Source: Endothia cerciana
Taxonomy: Eukaryota > Ascomycota > Sordariomycetes > Diaporthales > Cryphonectriaceae
Direction of reading: 5' to 3'
DNA: 64,000 nt
Assembly (NCBI GenBank): GCA_026119935.1
Contig: JALRMH010000025.1
Location: forward strand, 1 to 64,000
Below, piece after piece: positions 43,457 through 54,214 of the stretch; position 1 is the stretch's first letter; each line of letters opens with the position of its first letter. The notes under the pieces are model-generated. The model was not told where the DNA came from. It was given only the letters and a program-made list of their open reading frames with translations, and searched no databases. Both the position numbers and the translations under genes were made by a program.

Positions 43457-45151
43457 TCAGCAGTGAACCCTTGAGCCCTTCCGACTCCCGATACAGCTGA
43501 TACTATCACTCGGCGCAATACTGCACACATCATCGTCATACTCGGCTCCGCCACTTCCCACCCCACTAGCTGGCAGCGCGACCCTCCTCGCCGAGACATA
43601 ACTCGCCGCGCGGCTGACAGGCGGCGGCGGCGGCTCCCGCGCAGAGGTGTGGCCGTCTGCCCTCCGCAGGCCGGTCGCCCCCGACACTCGACTCGCAGCC
43701 TTGGGTCTTGACACGAGAGATGTTAGTTCCGTCTGCACTGTCGGCCGAGGTGGTCCGCGGACGGTGCTCGCGGTGCGATGGCTCCGGGTCGACACATAAC
43801 TATCCCTATCCCGGTCCGCGTCGGCCGCGTCGTACGTGCTGCTGCGTCGGATTGATGGTGCAGCCGTGGAGTGCCTGGACTTGGATGAGGTGTGTCGCGA
43901 GCTTGCATGGCTCCGGTGCTCCGCGGCGACAATGTCCTCCATCTCGCTGGTCCTGGCGCTGTGCTTGGAGCTGACATGGCTGCGGTGCTCGACGTCCGTC
44001 AGCAGGAGGGGGTTTCGGCCGGAGGATACCTCGCTTCGCGCGCGGATGCTGGCGGCACCCGATGGTCTGAAGCGTGATGAGTGGCGGCTGCGGCCGTCAT
44101 CGAATCCGCTGTCGACATCTCGGGGCCCCTGGCTACCGGAATACCTCGTCAAGAGGGTCGGCGGGGGACGACGGTCCGCGATCGAAAGATAGTCCCTCTC
44201 AGCTGGCTCGTGCGCCGAGTACCGACCGTGGGGGCCAGCGAGAGGTTCGGGGTAGGTTGACCTGCGCTGGAACGACGGCGGTTCAAGATCTTGCCTCGTC
44301 CGCTCCTTTATCACGCCATAGGCGACGCCAGCTCCTATGGCCGCACTGGCCGCCGTGAGACCTAGCAGTCCGACGACGGCCCCGGTGCTCAGAAGCCCAT
44401 CTGAGTTCTGCCGTGGCGATGGCGGTGACTCTACTGGCCCGTACACGGTAGTGGTTGTGACCGTGCGCCGGATGACCGGCGCCATCTCGTCGCCGGAAAA
44501 GCGACCAAGACGTGCTGATGATGGGTGCGGCGAGGTAGGATCGAGCGGACTAAACGGCATGCGAGGTGACACATCTGATCTCGCCACATCGTAGTTCCAA
44601 GTCATGATCCGACTGATCTGGCCTTCGGTAGAGTTTGTCTTCCGGATCGTCGACCCGGAGAAGCTCTCCAGGTCCTGTGAAGGTGGCATGTAGACAGCCT
44701 CCATCGTGTTGCCGTCCAGGTCCGGCCCAGTGGCCCTGGCTGGCAACCTCCAGTCGTCGGTAGTGCCTAGGAGCTCAGCCCTGGACTCGACGTCGACCCG
44801 GAATGGTGACGACGTTTCACGATCAGGGGACGAGCAAGGCGCTGTCCTGTCGTCCTCCTCGTTGAACTTCTGTACTACTGCCTGGAACCGCCTGACGACG
44901 CTCGGAGACCTTGCAGAGAAGACGAGACGGGAGAGCTTGAGCGGCCTCTCGGCTGTGGGCCTCACCTGGCGGAGCTCGAACACGGGTGTCGAGGGCGATG
45001 AGCCTAAGCCGTACGTGATGGAGTACGTCTGTGACACGACCGCTGGGACAGGATCGACCGCGGATATGTATTTCAGGCCCAACGGCTGTGTGATTGCCGA
45101 GTAGAAGGACGAAGAAGAAGGGAGGTGGCTCACTTCGACAAAGGGCAGCAT
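43457..45151 (-). CDS. Hypothetical single-span membrane protein, Ser/Arg-rich C terminus
   Basis: An uninterrupted frame of 564 residues from the ATG at 45151 (MLPFVEVSHLPSSSSFYSAI). I do not recognise the family. The N-terminal 100 residues look folded (L-K-Y-I-S-A-V-D-P-V-P, F-E-L-R-Q-V-R-P, R-F-Q-A-V-V-Q-K-F-N-E-E-D). One hydrophobic Gly/Ala-rich segment (G-A-V-V-G-L-L-G-L-T-A-A-S-A-A-I-G-A-G-V-A) lies at about 250-275 and looks like a small-residue zipper transmembrane helix. The C-terminal half is low-complexity, rich in Ser, Arg and His, with repeated E-H-R-S-H-x-S-S. It ends in a Ser-rich block (S-I-A-P-S-D-S-I-S). The frame could be longer upstream but has no other ATG before a plausible TSS region. 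Function unknown. Confidence 0.75.
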   Translation of the reverse strand: MLPFVEVSHLPSSSSFYSAITQPLGLKYISAVDPVPAVVSQTYSITYGLGSSPSTPVFELRQVRPTAERPLKLSRLVFSARSPSVVRRFQAVVQKFNEEDDRTAPCSSPDRETSSPFRVDVESRAELLGTTDDWRLPARATGPDLDGNTMEAVYMPPSQDLESFSGSTIRKTNSTEGQISRIMTWNYDVARSDVSPRMPFSPLDPTSPHPSSARLGRFSGDEMAPVIRRTVTTTTVYGPVESPPSPRQNSDGLLSTGAVVGLLGLTAASAAIGAGVAYGVIKERTRQDLEPPSFQRRSTYPEPLAGPHGRYSAHEPAERDYLSIADRRPPPTLLTRYSGSQGPRDVDSGFDDGRSRHSSRFRPSGAASIRARSEVSSGRNPLLLTDVEHRSHVSSKHSARTSEMEDIVAAEHRSHASSRHTSSKSRHSTAAPSIRRSSTYDAADADRDRDSYVSTRSHRTASTVRGPPRPTVQTELTSLVSRPKAASRVSGATGLRRADGHTSAREPPPPPVSRAASYVSARRVALPASGVGSGGAEYDDDVCSIAPSDSISCIGSRKGSRVHC

Positions 45152-47594
45152 CGGACGGTTGTGTGAAACAAGCCCGTGGGAGGGATGCTTTAAATGCAGA
45201 GATGCAGAGTAATGTAATGTGGCAGAAGGACCCGATTCAGGACCTGTGCCTGTACCTCGTAGCCTTGGGTCTGCAAAAGGTTGGTGGGATGGAGGGAGGC
45301 AGACAGCCTTACACTTCAGGTGACACACTAGTCTGGCCTTGCTTGCGGCAGCAGGATGGACTTGTTGCCTATGAGCCTGTGTGAGACGGATGCCTTGGAG
45401 GGTGATGATGGGTTGCTGCGCAGGGCGGCGTGACACGACAGCTTTGTGTGGGGGGAGCATTCACATCCACACAGCGTCGTATTCATCTTGCCGCCCGCGG
45501 GTGTCCCCCGAGGCCCTGCAGCTGCACCAGGCCCGGCTGCTTGCCGACAAATTGGGACAACAGACAGGATCTTTCGCGCACCAACCACCTGGTGGGCGGG
45601 TCGCCTGATCCATGATTGTCACCGACACTTGGGCAGCACCCGCCCGACCCGGTGCTCCACTCGCCGGCTTTGACGTGGCCAGGCAGCCCGCCTCCGCAGA
45701 GAGAGTGTGAGGTGTGGATGTGACCGACATTCCTACTGGGCATCAAGACAGCCCTCAGCCGTCAGGGGCCCCACCCAGGGAGCTAGGGGAAGCGCCGGTC
45801 GAGACGAATTGGATGCAAGATCAGATGGCACCCTGATGGACTAAAAGCAAATGGTGGCTGAGAGAGGACCATCGTCCATACCGTTGTGCCTAGATTGCCA
45901 TGAAATCTGGACGGGCTGTCATCTGTCACTGGTTGACGGCAGAACTCATGTACTAACTATATAGTATGGAACTATAAAAAGAGGCGTGAGGGATATGCAG
46001 GAGGTGGGGTGAACAACACTCCAGGATATGCAGCAGCCTGCAGATGTCTGAGCCCTGGACATCCACTCACGAATCTAGGGCTTGAAGTCACTGCAGGGTG
46101 CTACGTGATATCCTCGCACCCGCGTTTCATGCCGAACTGCAGCGATCATGAAGACACCGATAGGTGATGGAACTGGCGGGATCGAGTGCCGGGCAACTGA
46201 TCAGTGGCCTGAAGGGTCGTAGAGCTGGTGGACAAAGCATGTGTTTAGGGGCAAGAAGAAGACCAGCTCATCACAGCTCCCCCACAAGCCCATCCTTTGT
46301 GAAAGTCGCTGATAGATGGGGCACCTCAATTCTGAGGCGGATCTAATGCACAAAAGCCGCCGTCATGGCCTTATAGCCTCATGTTGGCTCCTACTTGCTT
46401 TTCTCCAAATAACCCGACGTCGACTTCGAAACTGAGAGAGCCCCGGATATTGCGCTCTCAGTGCAAAGTTTTGGAGCTGAAGCAGACTTGAGAAGCACTG
46501 GCTAGCCTACCTAGATGAGTGCCTAATGGGACGAGGCCCATGTTAACGCTCTGCGGCACAACGACGCAAAGAAGAGACACGAGTGGTATAGAAATCGACC
46601 TTTCTGGCTGCTAGGGTTGGGCTCTGAAGCGACATCTCAGGGCGTGGCTTATCGACCAATCTGAAGGGAGCGTTGTTCTTTCGACGATGGTCATTTCTGC
46701 CTGAAGGGCTGGTGCGAACCGGTCAAATGGTCCAGGTTGTTCTGCCACTGTGCAACTGCATCTAGAGCCGCCAATGTGGCGAATTCACCCCTTCACCAAC
46801 GTCACGATCTCTGCGCGTTGATGTAGCGAGTCGACCCTCCGGTCAGCTGGCTATGGTTGTTTAAGACTGCCAAGGCTCCCAGTGGACGCATGACCAATTG
46901 TTCACAGGCAAATCGTTGTGCGTGAGTATTGAATTGCATTGGTGGGGATATCATATACTCATGCTGTCCGTAAACCCAGTCCAGCGCTGCTCTTCACACA
47001 TGTCCACTTGGCTGCGGTAGCTGATTACGGCTTCGTGGCGGTTTCTCTGGTCAGACTGAGCCCTGCACCCATCGACCCCGACCAATCCTCTCATCAAGAG
47101 TAACAGCCCGTCAAGCACTTGCCTACGGCAGTAAATGCACATCACGAGCGCAGAGCCGACCTGGATACTAGTGTGCTTGCCAGGTCAAGGGTTCAGCTGG
47201 ACAGGGGCTGTCGAGCTAGGGCTTGGAAGGAAAAGAGAGGAGCGGTTGACCAAGTTGAAGTGGTCGAACCGAGCATTCGAATATGCTCTTGGATCCGTTG
47301 TTGAACACCCAATTGTTTTAGTTGAAAAACAGCGACAGTGTAAACACAGACGACCCAAACGTAAGGTGCAGACTCGCTGACCACGGCTCATGTTGTATAG
47401 CCGTCACAGCACAGCAGCACTGTTCCCTCTCCCCCTCTTGCCTCTTCTTGTGAAGTGACGTCCGGGTCCCCTCATCCCGGGCGTCCGCGCTTCGCCGCGT
47501 GCTTCCCACCTGGGTCTGTTGGGCACCAACGCCTGGGCATCCCTGCGCTCACACCAAGAGAGACCATGATTGGAGATGGCGGGGAGCGCGATGC
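45152..47594. other. Gene-poor spacer, 2.4 kb
   Basis: The interval lies upstream of the gene at 43457-45151 and downstream of EMG1. Frames are all short and discordant, and no protein family, tRNA or repeat could be recognised. A small split gene could be missed here. Confidence 0.4.
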
Positions 47595-49113
47595 TTACAG
47601 GATATCCCAAGCGTCCTCGGCGGCGTGACAGAACTTGCTGCACGCGACACTAGCCGAGAGACTGAAGTTGCTGATGGATATCTTCTCGTCGACATAAGGA
47701 TCAGCGAAATTGTCAGGACCCTTGGCCATTGCGCCTACAAAGACGCATATGCTCTCGTCGCTGTCGAGCTGGTCGACGTAGCTCCGAACCCGGACGAGGG
47801 GGGCTTCGAAGCTGAGGGTAACCTTGCGACACCTCGGGGGGAGGTGCTCGGTGATGGGATTGTTGATGACGCGGAGAAGCTTCTCCTGCGAGTTTGTTGA
47901 CTTGATGGACAGGCGGTGGAGCAGCTGGACCATCAACCCGGCGAAGCGCTTGAAGGTGCGAGGGATGCGCACAGAGGGCGAAACCTCAATCAGTACGCCC
48001 TTGGCGGTGGAGATGTAGATCTGCAGTCTACCAGCCTTGTTGATGGGAGAATCAAGGAGGGTAAGCAGGCACTGGACGCAAGCCAACCAGGTCAGTCACC
48101 AATGATCAGCATGTTGGATGCAGACCAGACAAAGGGCGAGGGGGATCCGTGTTGAGACGAAGACCCAAGACTCGTGCTTGCTAGAGGGACGCAGAGGGAG
48201 GGGTGGGGGGGTTTTCTGGTACACGGGATTCGAACCTGGTGGGTGATGTCAGGTCTCGCCTCGCTGATGTCCCTGTTCATCTTGCGCATAATCCCTATGT
48301 GCTCGTCACTGTTGAGAAGTGAATACTTCTCCTCGCGCTGGATGCCCATGTGACCTGTACGGGTGTGGGAGGACTTGTAGGTCTCGAGGCTAGCGTGGGA
48401 CAGGACGACGATCAGGCGCTTCGAGTCCTTGTCGGTGACTGGAATGGGCGCATGCTGCTCGGCGACGAGCTGGGGAAGCTCGGGAGGCGGTAGAGATTGG
48501 GTTCCTGCCATTGTTGAAGAGACACGGGACGTTAGGCCAGGTCACAGAAGATGATGTGAGGAGATGGGGGAGGAAAGGGGGGGGAGGGGGTGATGTTGAG
48601 GTAGAAGGGGGATGGGCAACGACCAGAATCGACGTCGGGGGCGGGTCACATAGCGGTCGTTGTCTTTGTCGACGTGACACCAGAAGCCAAAGCGAGTGGT
48701 GAATTTCACGTGAGGCAAGCCTGACTCTGCCCGGGCCTGCTCGGCGACTTATGCACACAAGACGCACGGCGGCCGACTCCGAACGGGCCAATTCAGCCAA
48801 ACCCTCTTGCCCGAGTGAGGGAATGTGCAGGACCTCTGATCTGGTCTCAATTGACCGGCGGTGAACGACGGCGAGGCCTTGACTGTTGGCTCGCCGGTCA
48901 GTGAGGCATGGAAGGCAGCACATCACTCCAGTCGGGCCGTGAACAGACAAGGCTCGCCTTGGGTCCCACCGAGGTACCGCAATTGCACGCCAGGTTCGGT
49001 GGTCAGGGAGAGAGCAGGGCTCAGGAGGGGGACACAAGCAGGAAGGGGAGGGTTGAGGACAACATACGAGGCCGCTTGACGCCGCTGCGGCGTTCGATAG
49101 GAGAAGTGGCCAT
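47595..49113 (-). CDS. EMG1: 18S rRNA pseudouridine N1-methyltransferase Emg1/Nep1
   Basis: SPOUT-class methyltransferase needed for 40S ribosome biogenesis; it methylates a pseudouridine in helix 35 of 18S rRNA. Exons 49113-49068, 48504-48236 and 48071-47595 give 263 residues. The core is conserved: K-R-L-I-V-V-L-S-H-A-S-L-E, L-L-N-S-D-E-H, R-P-D-I-T-H-Q, C-L-L-T-L-L-D-S-P-x-N-K-A-G, N-P-I-T-E-H-L-P-P-R-C-R-K, F-V-G-A-M-A and S-A-S-V-A-C-S-K-F-C. The first exon (MATSPIERRSGVKRPR) is inferred: it has a GTATGT donor, and the 563-nt intron ends with CTAAC 27 bases before the CAG. An alternative start is the ATG at 48511, read through that CAG, giving 250 residues. Both keep the catalytic domain intact. 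Confidence 0.93.
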
Positions 49114-50714
49114 GATAGTTATTGCTTTGCTCGGATCTGTGCAGCTCTGATCGGCGGGCCGCAGGAGAGGCCGTGTTGGACGACAGCGCGGCTGGTGATG
49201 CTGGTAGGCGGGTAGAGCAGGGCGCGGTGAGTCGACAAAGCGATACTGAGGCTGGGGGGTTATCCTGCGCTGGGGGAGAGACGAGATATCGTCGAGGTCT
49301 GGGGACTGGCGGGTGTTTGGGGCGTAGGCTAGAGTGTCATTATGCGGTAGAAGACGAGAGAAAACCTTGACAGGAGGACGATATCGTGGGGGCGCAGTGG
49401 AAGTGCGAGCAGGCTTCGAGTGGGGCCCCGGAGGACACGGGTCCAGAGTTCCAGAGTCACGGTCGACAGTTAGGGCCCACAGCCAGGCCCGTCGGTGCCT
49501 TGCAGCTGCACTGTCCACCGGCAACCTCGGCCCCGGCGCCCCCCCACCCCCCCCCCCCAATAGTACATAGTAGTATGAACCCAAAGGGGCCAATAACTAT
49601 TACTCCGGATCCTCGCTCCGCCAAACCACACCCCGTCTGGTGGTCTCTCTTTTTGGCGGGTCTGCTCGAAGTGAACAGCAGAGCTTGGCGTTTACGCTGT
49701 TTTGATTCAGGGCCTCTCACCCTTGGCCAGAGAACAGAAAGGCTGTCGTGCCCTGGGACTTGTAACGACCTCTGAAGTACACACTGTGGCGCCTTGGTCA
49801 TGACACCATCGACATTGCCGAGCGGTAGCCCTGGGGCCCTGTCGGGCCTCCGAAATACTCGGACACCCAGCCAGCCATCCCCTATGGTCCTATCCTTGGT
49901 CCATAGGCGTACACACACGAACCGAGTCCCTACGCATGCTTCCCGGTGACGGACATCTCGAAGGGGGGTTTCGGGACCTGCGCTTCCCTTGAAGATGAAC
50001 AGCAGTGACCTCCTGACCCCTGCCCTGCTCGGGTGGGGAGGATGCCTTCCGCCATTTTGATCGACGCTTCAACTCGTCGCAGTGTGGCTGCCACCCTTGG
50101 ACCCTGCAATACCACCTCCAGCAAGGTCCTTTTGGGGATACATCCCGAGGAGGCGGCGGTGGCAGGGCCTGTCGCCTCAGCGTGTCCCTCGCCAGGGTCA
50201 AGACTTCAAGGTCTCGGACTGACGGCTTTGCATCACGTCGGCCACTCTGGCCTCGCGGGTGCTCTGGCGCCCTCTGCATGCGAGCCTCCTCTGCCCATGT
50301 CCCGGACCTGAGCAACATGCTCCCGGGGCTCGTGACCCTGAACAATGCCGACGAACCTATCTGACAGCTGTCATCTCGTCCCATCACGTAAGGGTTCACG
50401 GAAGCAGGCAAGGGACCTCGCGAACCCGCACAAGGGCTCGCGTAAGGACACAGGCGGTGCCTGCTCAATCATGCTCGCAAGTCCATTTGTTCCGGGTTGT
50501 GATGAGAAGTAGGCCCTACTACTTTGGTGTCTTAATCAGGACGATAATGTACTGTCAAGGCTAGATCCTATTTGACACATAATTGCAGTAGTTTACATGG
50601 CAGATACGAGACCTGATTCGTCCCTTCTAGGGCCTAGACTGCCTGCAAGAGATCTCTCCTGACGCTGGCGCTGCTGACGGATTCGCGGCCCCCGTTCCTG
50701 ATCGACTTTTTCGG

Positions 50715-50811
50715 CCAGAGAGAGAAGGGAGGGGAAGGGAAGAAAAAACAGAAGAAGAAAAGAGAAGAGAGAGAGAGAAAGAAAGAAAGAGGGAGAAAGG
50801 AGGTGGTGGAG
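50715..50811. repeat. Polypurine tract (GA-rich)
   Basis: Nearly 100 bases with almost only A and G on the plus strand (GAGAGAGAAAGAAAGAAAGAGGG type). It is a low-complexity tract; the apparent minus-strand frame across it is an artefact of Leu/Ser/Phe codons. Confidence 0.7.
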
Positions 50812-52957
50812 GTGTCATCAAATACCTCCTCTCGAAGACAAAGATCCTGTGTCCAGCCGTTTCGCCAAGACGAACCCACGAGGATGCGATCGCTCTCGTC
50901 TGCTCAGTAGTGGTCCATGAGCTAGATGAGATGGTGACAGCTCCACCTGGCCAAGAGCTCAGGGTCCGTTCAATGGCGGACGGAGAAGAAGACCGGGTGG
51001 GTATGATGGTTTCCGAGGATGCGTGTGTTCCAGGATGTGGAGTAGACCTCGAGGGAAGCTTGAGCCCGTTGAGGACTGATTCATGGAATTCTGACCCTTC
51101 GTGGTGGAGGCTGTCCTAGATTTGCCGGGCGGATGGAGGGGAGCCCCTCGATTCGATCTGAGATCAATAAGCCATTGTAAAGAACCCGGGTCGGCAGCCG
51201 AGGACTAGAGGTAAGCAAGGCAATCAGGAGGTAGATGTGATCTCCAGACTCGACGGCAGTTCTCTGGCCCGTCTGGTTGATGTCGAGCACATAGACGCTG
51301 ACTGCCGTACGAAATAGGAGCGGCCCACGTCAAGGTCCCCCCCCCCCCCTTTTACCAAACCACGGACACAGCAAAGGATGTTGAAACCCCGGCGGCCCAG
51401 GTGCCTGGTCCGGCGCTGGTGAGGGTTCGCGATTCACCCACAACGGTACTGATAGGGCGTCTGTGTCCGAGAAAGATTGGCAGCGCAGGGGCTGCCGAGG
51501 GGGTGGGCCCCTTGGTACATAGCAAGTCGCCGGCCATCCCAGAGTTACACCATTACTTGATCGGAGGCCAGCGAAACAGCATCCGTCACAGAAATGAACA
51601 CGGCAGACCAGCATCACATATACATGGTAATATACAATGTATTATTAGGCCGGCACAAACCAGCGGCCTGCCTCGAAGAGAGCTCGTGACTGGCATCTCT
51701 GACCGAAGTCCCGCTCAACCAGGCCGCGTGGTCCGCAGAGCCAGGCATCGTGCTGTAGGCACTTGGAGGCAGCGACTATACGAGACTACCCGTCAGGTCG
51801 TCTGCAGCGGGGCCCACGGGCTGGGCTGGACAGGGTACAGGAGGGGGGTTGCTGGGTGGGTGGTATAGCCGGTACTGTACCATGCACGCAGGGTACGGTG
51901 GCACGGTAAGCTTAAAAAGAAGCGCAGGCATCCACAGACAGCACCTCCCGGTCCGAGGCGTGGGCGACAGGGGGTGCTTTACTGTACGTACATGCATCTC
52001 TCTCGTTAGCGGGCTTGAGGCTCTCTTCAACGTCATCTCCACAACAGTACCCTGAGCCAGCCCGGCCCCTCCTTCACCTCAGCCCCAACCCTCTGTCCCA
52101 TCTCTGTGCCGGTCACCCACCCGTCATCTCATCTGGACACCGTCTCAAGCCTCTCTCTCGGTCCGTACAGCCTGGCTACTGGCATTCCTGGATGGGCTGG
52201 GCCCGAGGGGGCTGTCATAGGTGGGGGGACCCTTGCTGCCATCCCGTCGTGACGAGTCTGCTATGTACGGCCCACCTGTCACGAAATGGTCGTTCATCCA
52301 ACCTTTCTCGTCACGATACCTCGCTCTTGACGACGTCGAGCGTTGGCCACCTTCCTCCACCTTCAGATACAGCCGGCAGCTATAGCCCGATCGAACGGTC
52401 AGCCTGGGTGACGAGCCGGCCCAGAGGCCTCGGTCTGCCCCACGTGTCCATCCGCTATAGACTGTACAGTATTGCGCAGTATTGAGCACGCCTGCACCTG
52501 CAGCCGATCTGCGCTCGAGATATCTTCCACCTGGACGGAGAGGTCTAGGAGCCAGGCAGACCCTGGCTCGGTCTTCAGCCTCCTCAGGGGAGTAGCCTGG
52601 TTCCCCATCTTATGGACCAGGGCCCATGCCGTTTCCCTACCGCTCGGCTTTGGGATGACAGCCCTTGGCCGGCTTGGCTCTGCGACAAGCTCGTCGTCGC
52701 ATCTAGTTTCAACACCACGGGATCTCCATTTCCTAATGCACTGCGCGGTTGCTTCATTCCAGTTCCCCCCCCCTACGGTGCCTCCCATGTCCGATGCCAC
52801 GATACTGCCCAAGACATCACTCCCATCCCCGCCGTGCCAAGAATGTTTCCCGCCCCTCCTGTAACTCATATAACTAACTGCTCCTCCTTTCTCCATCGCT
52901 GCCCCCCGCTGGTGATATCCCTTCTGTTTCTACCTCAACCGACGCCGTGCCTTCCTT

Positions 52958-52960
<3 letters not shown>

Positions 52961-53000
<40 letters not shown>
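52961..53000 (+). repeat. (CT)20 microsatellite
   Basis: Forty bases of perfect CT, 169 bases upstream of the start codon at 53169. Pyrimidine-rich leaders are common before highly expressed fungal genes; the repeat number is likely polymorphic. Confidence 0.9.
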
Positions 53001-53002
<2 letters not shown>

Positions 53003-53168
53003 AAACTCTTGCCAGTCAAGAGGAAGATCACGTTGACCGTGCTTCTGGAATACCTAGTACTTCTTAATAGCCCCATATACAGTATCGGCTGCCTATCGTT
53101 CTCTTCTTTACCATCTTTCAGTTTTCGTGTTGGTGGCCTCTCGATACATTCCTTGAAATCTAGTCGCC

Positions 53169-54214
53169 ATGGTCTGCAAGACACTCTTCAGCGCTTCTGC
53201 GCTCCTGGCTCTGGCACTCGCCCAGAACAACAATAACAACAACAACAACAACAACAACGCTGCCGACAGCACGACCCTGTCAGCCAACGCCATCCAGAGC
53301 GGTTCGTTCCTCGATGGCACCCAAGGCCTCGGCGCCGAGGCCGGCGAGGCCAGCTCGACCACCTCCCAGAACAACTTCATCAACTTCTGCGCTGGCAAGA
53401 CCCTGACCAATGGTCTCCAGATCACCGATGGCTCTTGCAACGGTATCGGTATGTAGCATCAGCCCGTCTCCGGCCCTTGCGGTCTTGTGGATAAGAACAA
53501 GGCTGACACGATGCAGTCATGGGTGAGATTCCTGCGAAGGCCACCATGATCTCCAGCATCATCACCTTTCCCCAGGAGGGTCAGACCATCCAGGAGAACC
53601 AGAACTTCACCATTAGCGTCCAGACCCAGAACTTGGATGCTGGTTCTTTCACCAATGCTGATGCGACATACTACGCCGCTCCCCAGCAGCTGAACGGTCA
53701 AGGCCAGGTTATTGGCCACACTCACATCACTGTTCAGGATCTCGGAAACTCCCTCAACCCGACCACACCCCCGGATCCTACCCAGTTCGCCTTCTTCAAG
53801 GGGGTTAACGATGCTGGCAATGGAAAAGGCCTCCTCTCGGCCGCCGTCGCCGGTGGCCTTCCCGCGGGTAATTTCCGTGTCTGCACAATGACCTCGGCGT
53901 CCAACCACCAGCCCGTCGTTATGCCTGTTGCCCAGCGTGGATCTCAGGACGACTGCACGAAGTTTACTGTCGCGGCGAGCGGCGGTAACAACAACGCTGG
54001 AAACGCCAACGCTGGAAACGCCAACGCTGGAAACGCCAACGCTGGAAACGCCAACGCTGGGAACGCGAACACCGGGAAGGCAAACGCCGGGAACGCGAAC
54101 GCCGGCACCCAAACTGGTAAGGGACAACAGGCTCAGGGCGGCAACAACACGGGTGGAAAGCAGACCAAGCGCGGCCGTCTGGCTCGCTTCAGGGCTCGTG
54201 AATTCGTCGCCTGA
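53169..54214 (+). CDS. Secreted Asn-rich protein with GNANA repeats
   Basis: Exons 53169-53448 and 53517-54214 give 325 residues. The signal peptide MVCKTLFSASALLALALA is followed at once by Q and eleven Asn (bases 53226-53258). The body (about 60-265) contains N-F-I-N-F-C-A-G-K-T-L-T-N-G-L-Q, C-N-G-I-V-M-G-E-I-P and the conserved-looking V-I-G-H-T-H-I-T-V-Q-D-L-G and M-P-V-A-Q-R-G-S-Q-D-D-C. I recall a family of fungal extracellular proteins with this core, often mislabelled in annotation, without a known function. The C terminus has seven A-G-N-A-N-type pentapeptides (15-bp units, 53996-54100), then a basic tail (K-R-G-R-L-A-R-F-R-A-R). No GPI-like hydrophobic end is visible. Confidence 0.88.
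53996..54100 (+). repeat. 15-bp coding minisatellite, seven units
   Basis: GCTGGAAACGCCAAC occurs four times identically (53996-54055), followed by three variant units (54056-54100). It encodes A-G-N-A-N repeats in the secreted protein. Confidence 0.9.

Larger units (their letters stand above)
49114..53168. other. Gene-poor spacer, 4.1 kb
   Basis: The longest gene-free stretch of the GC-normal part. Short frames on both strands lack recognisable domains. It contains C runs near 49546-49558 and 51338-51350, a purine-only block at about 50715-50811 and a CT repeat at 52961-53000. The last 400 bases should be the promoter and leader of the secreted-protein gene. A split gene or non-coding RNA could be hidden here. 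Confidence 0.4.

Noticed and set aside
48220..48240. tRNA-like T-arm sequence GGTTCGAATCC on the minus strand
   Set aside because: It falls at the EMG1 exon 2/intron 2 boundary; the arms do not pair and no A box or acceptor stem is present.
50634..50879. Minus-strand ORFs of 64 and 81 residues over the purine tract
   Set aside because: They consist of Leu/Ser/Phe runs translated from a low-complexity pyrimidine strand.
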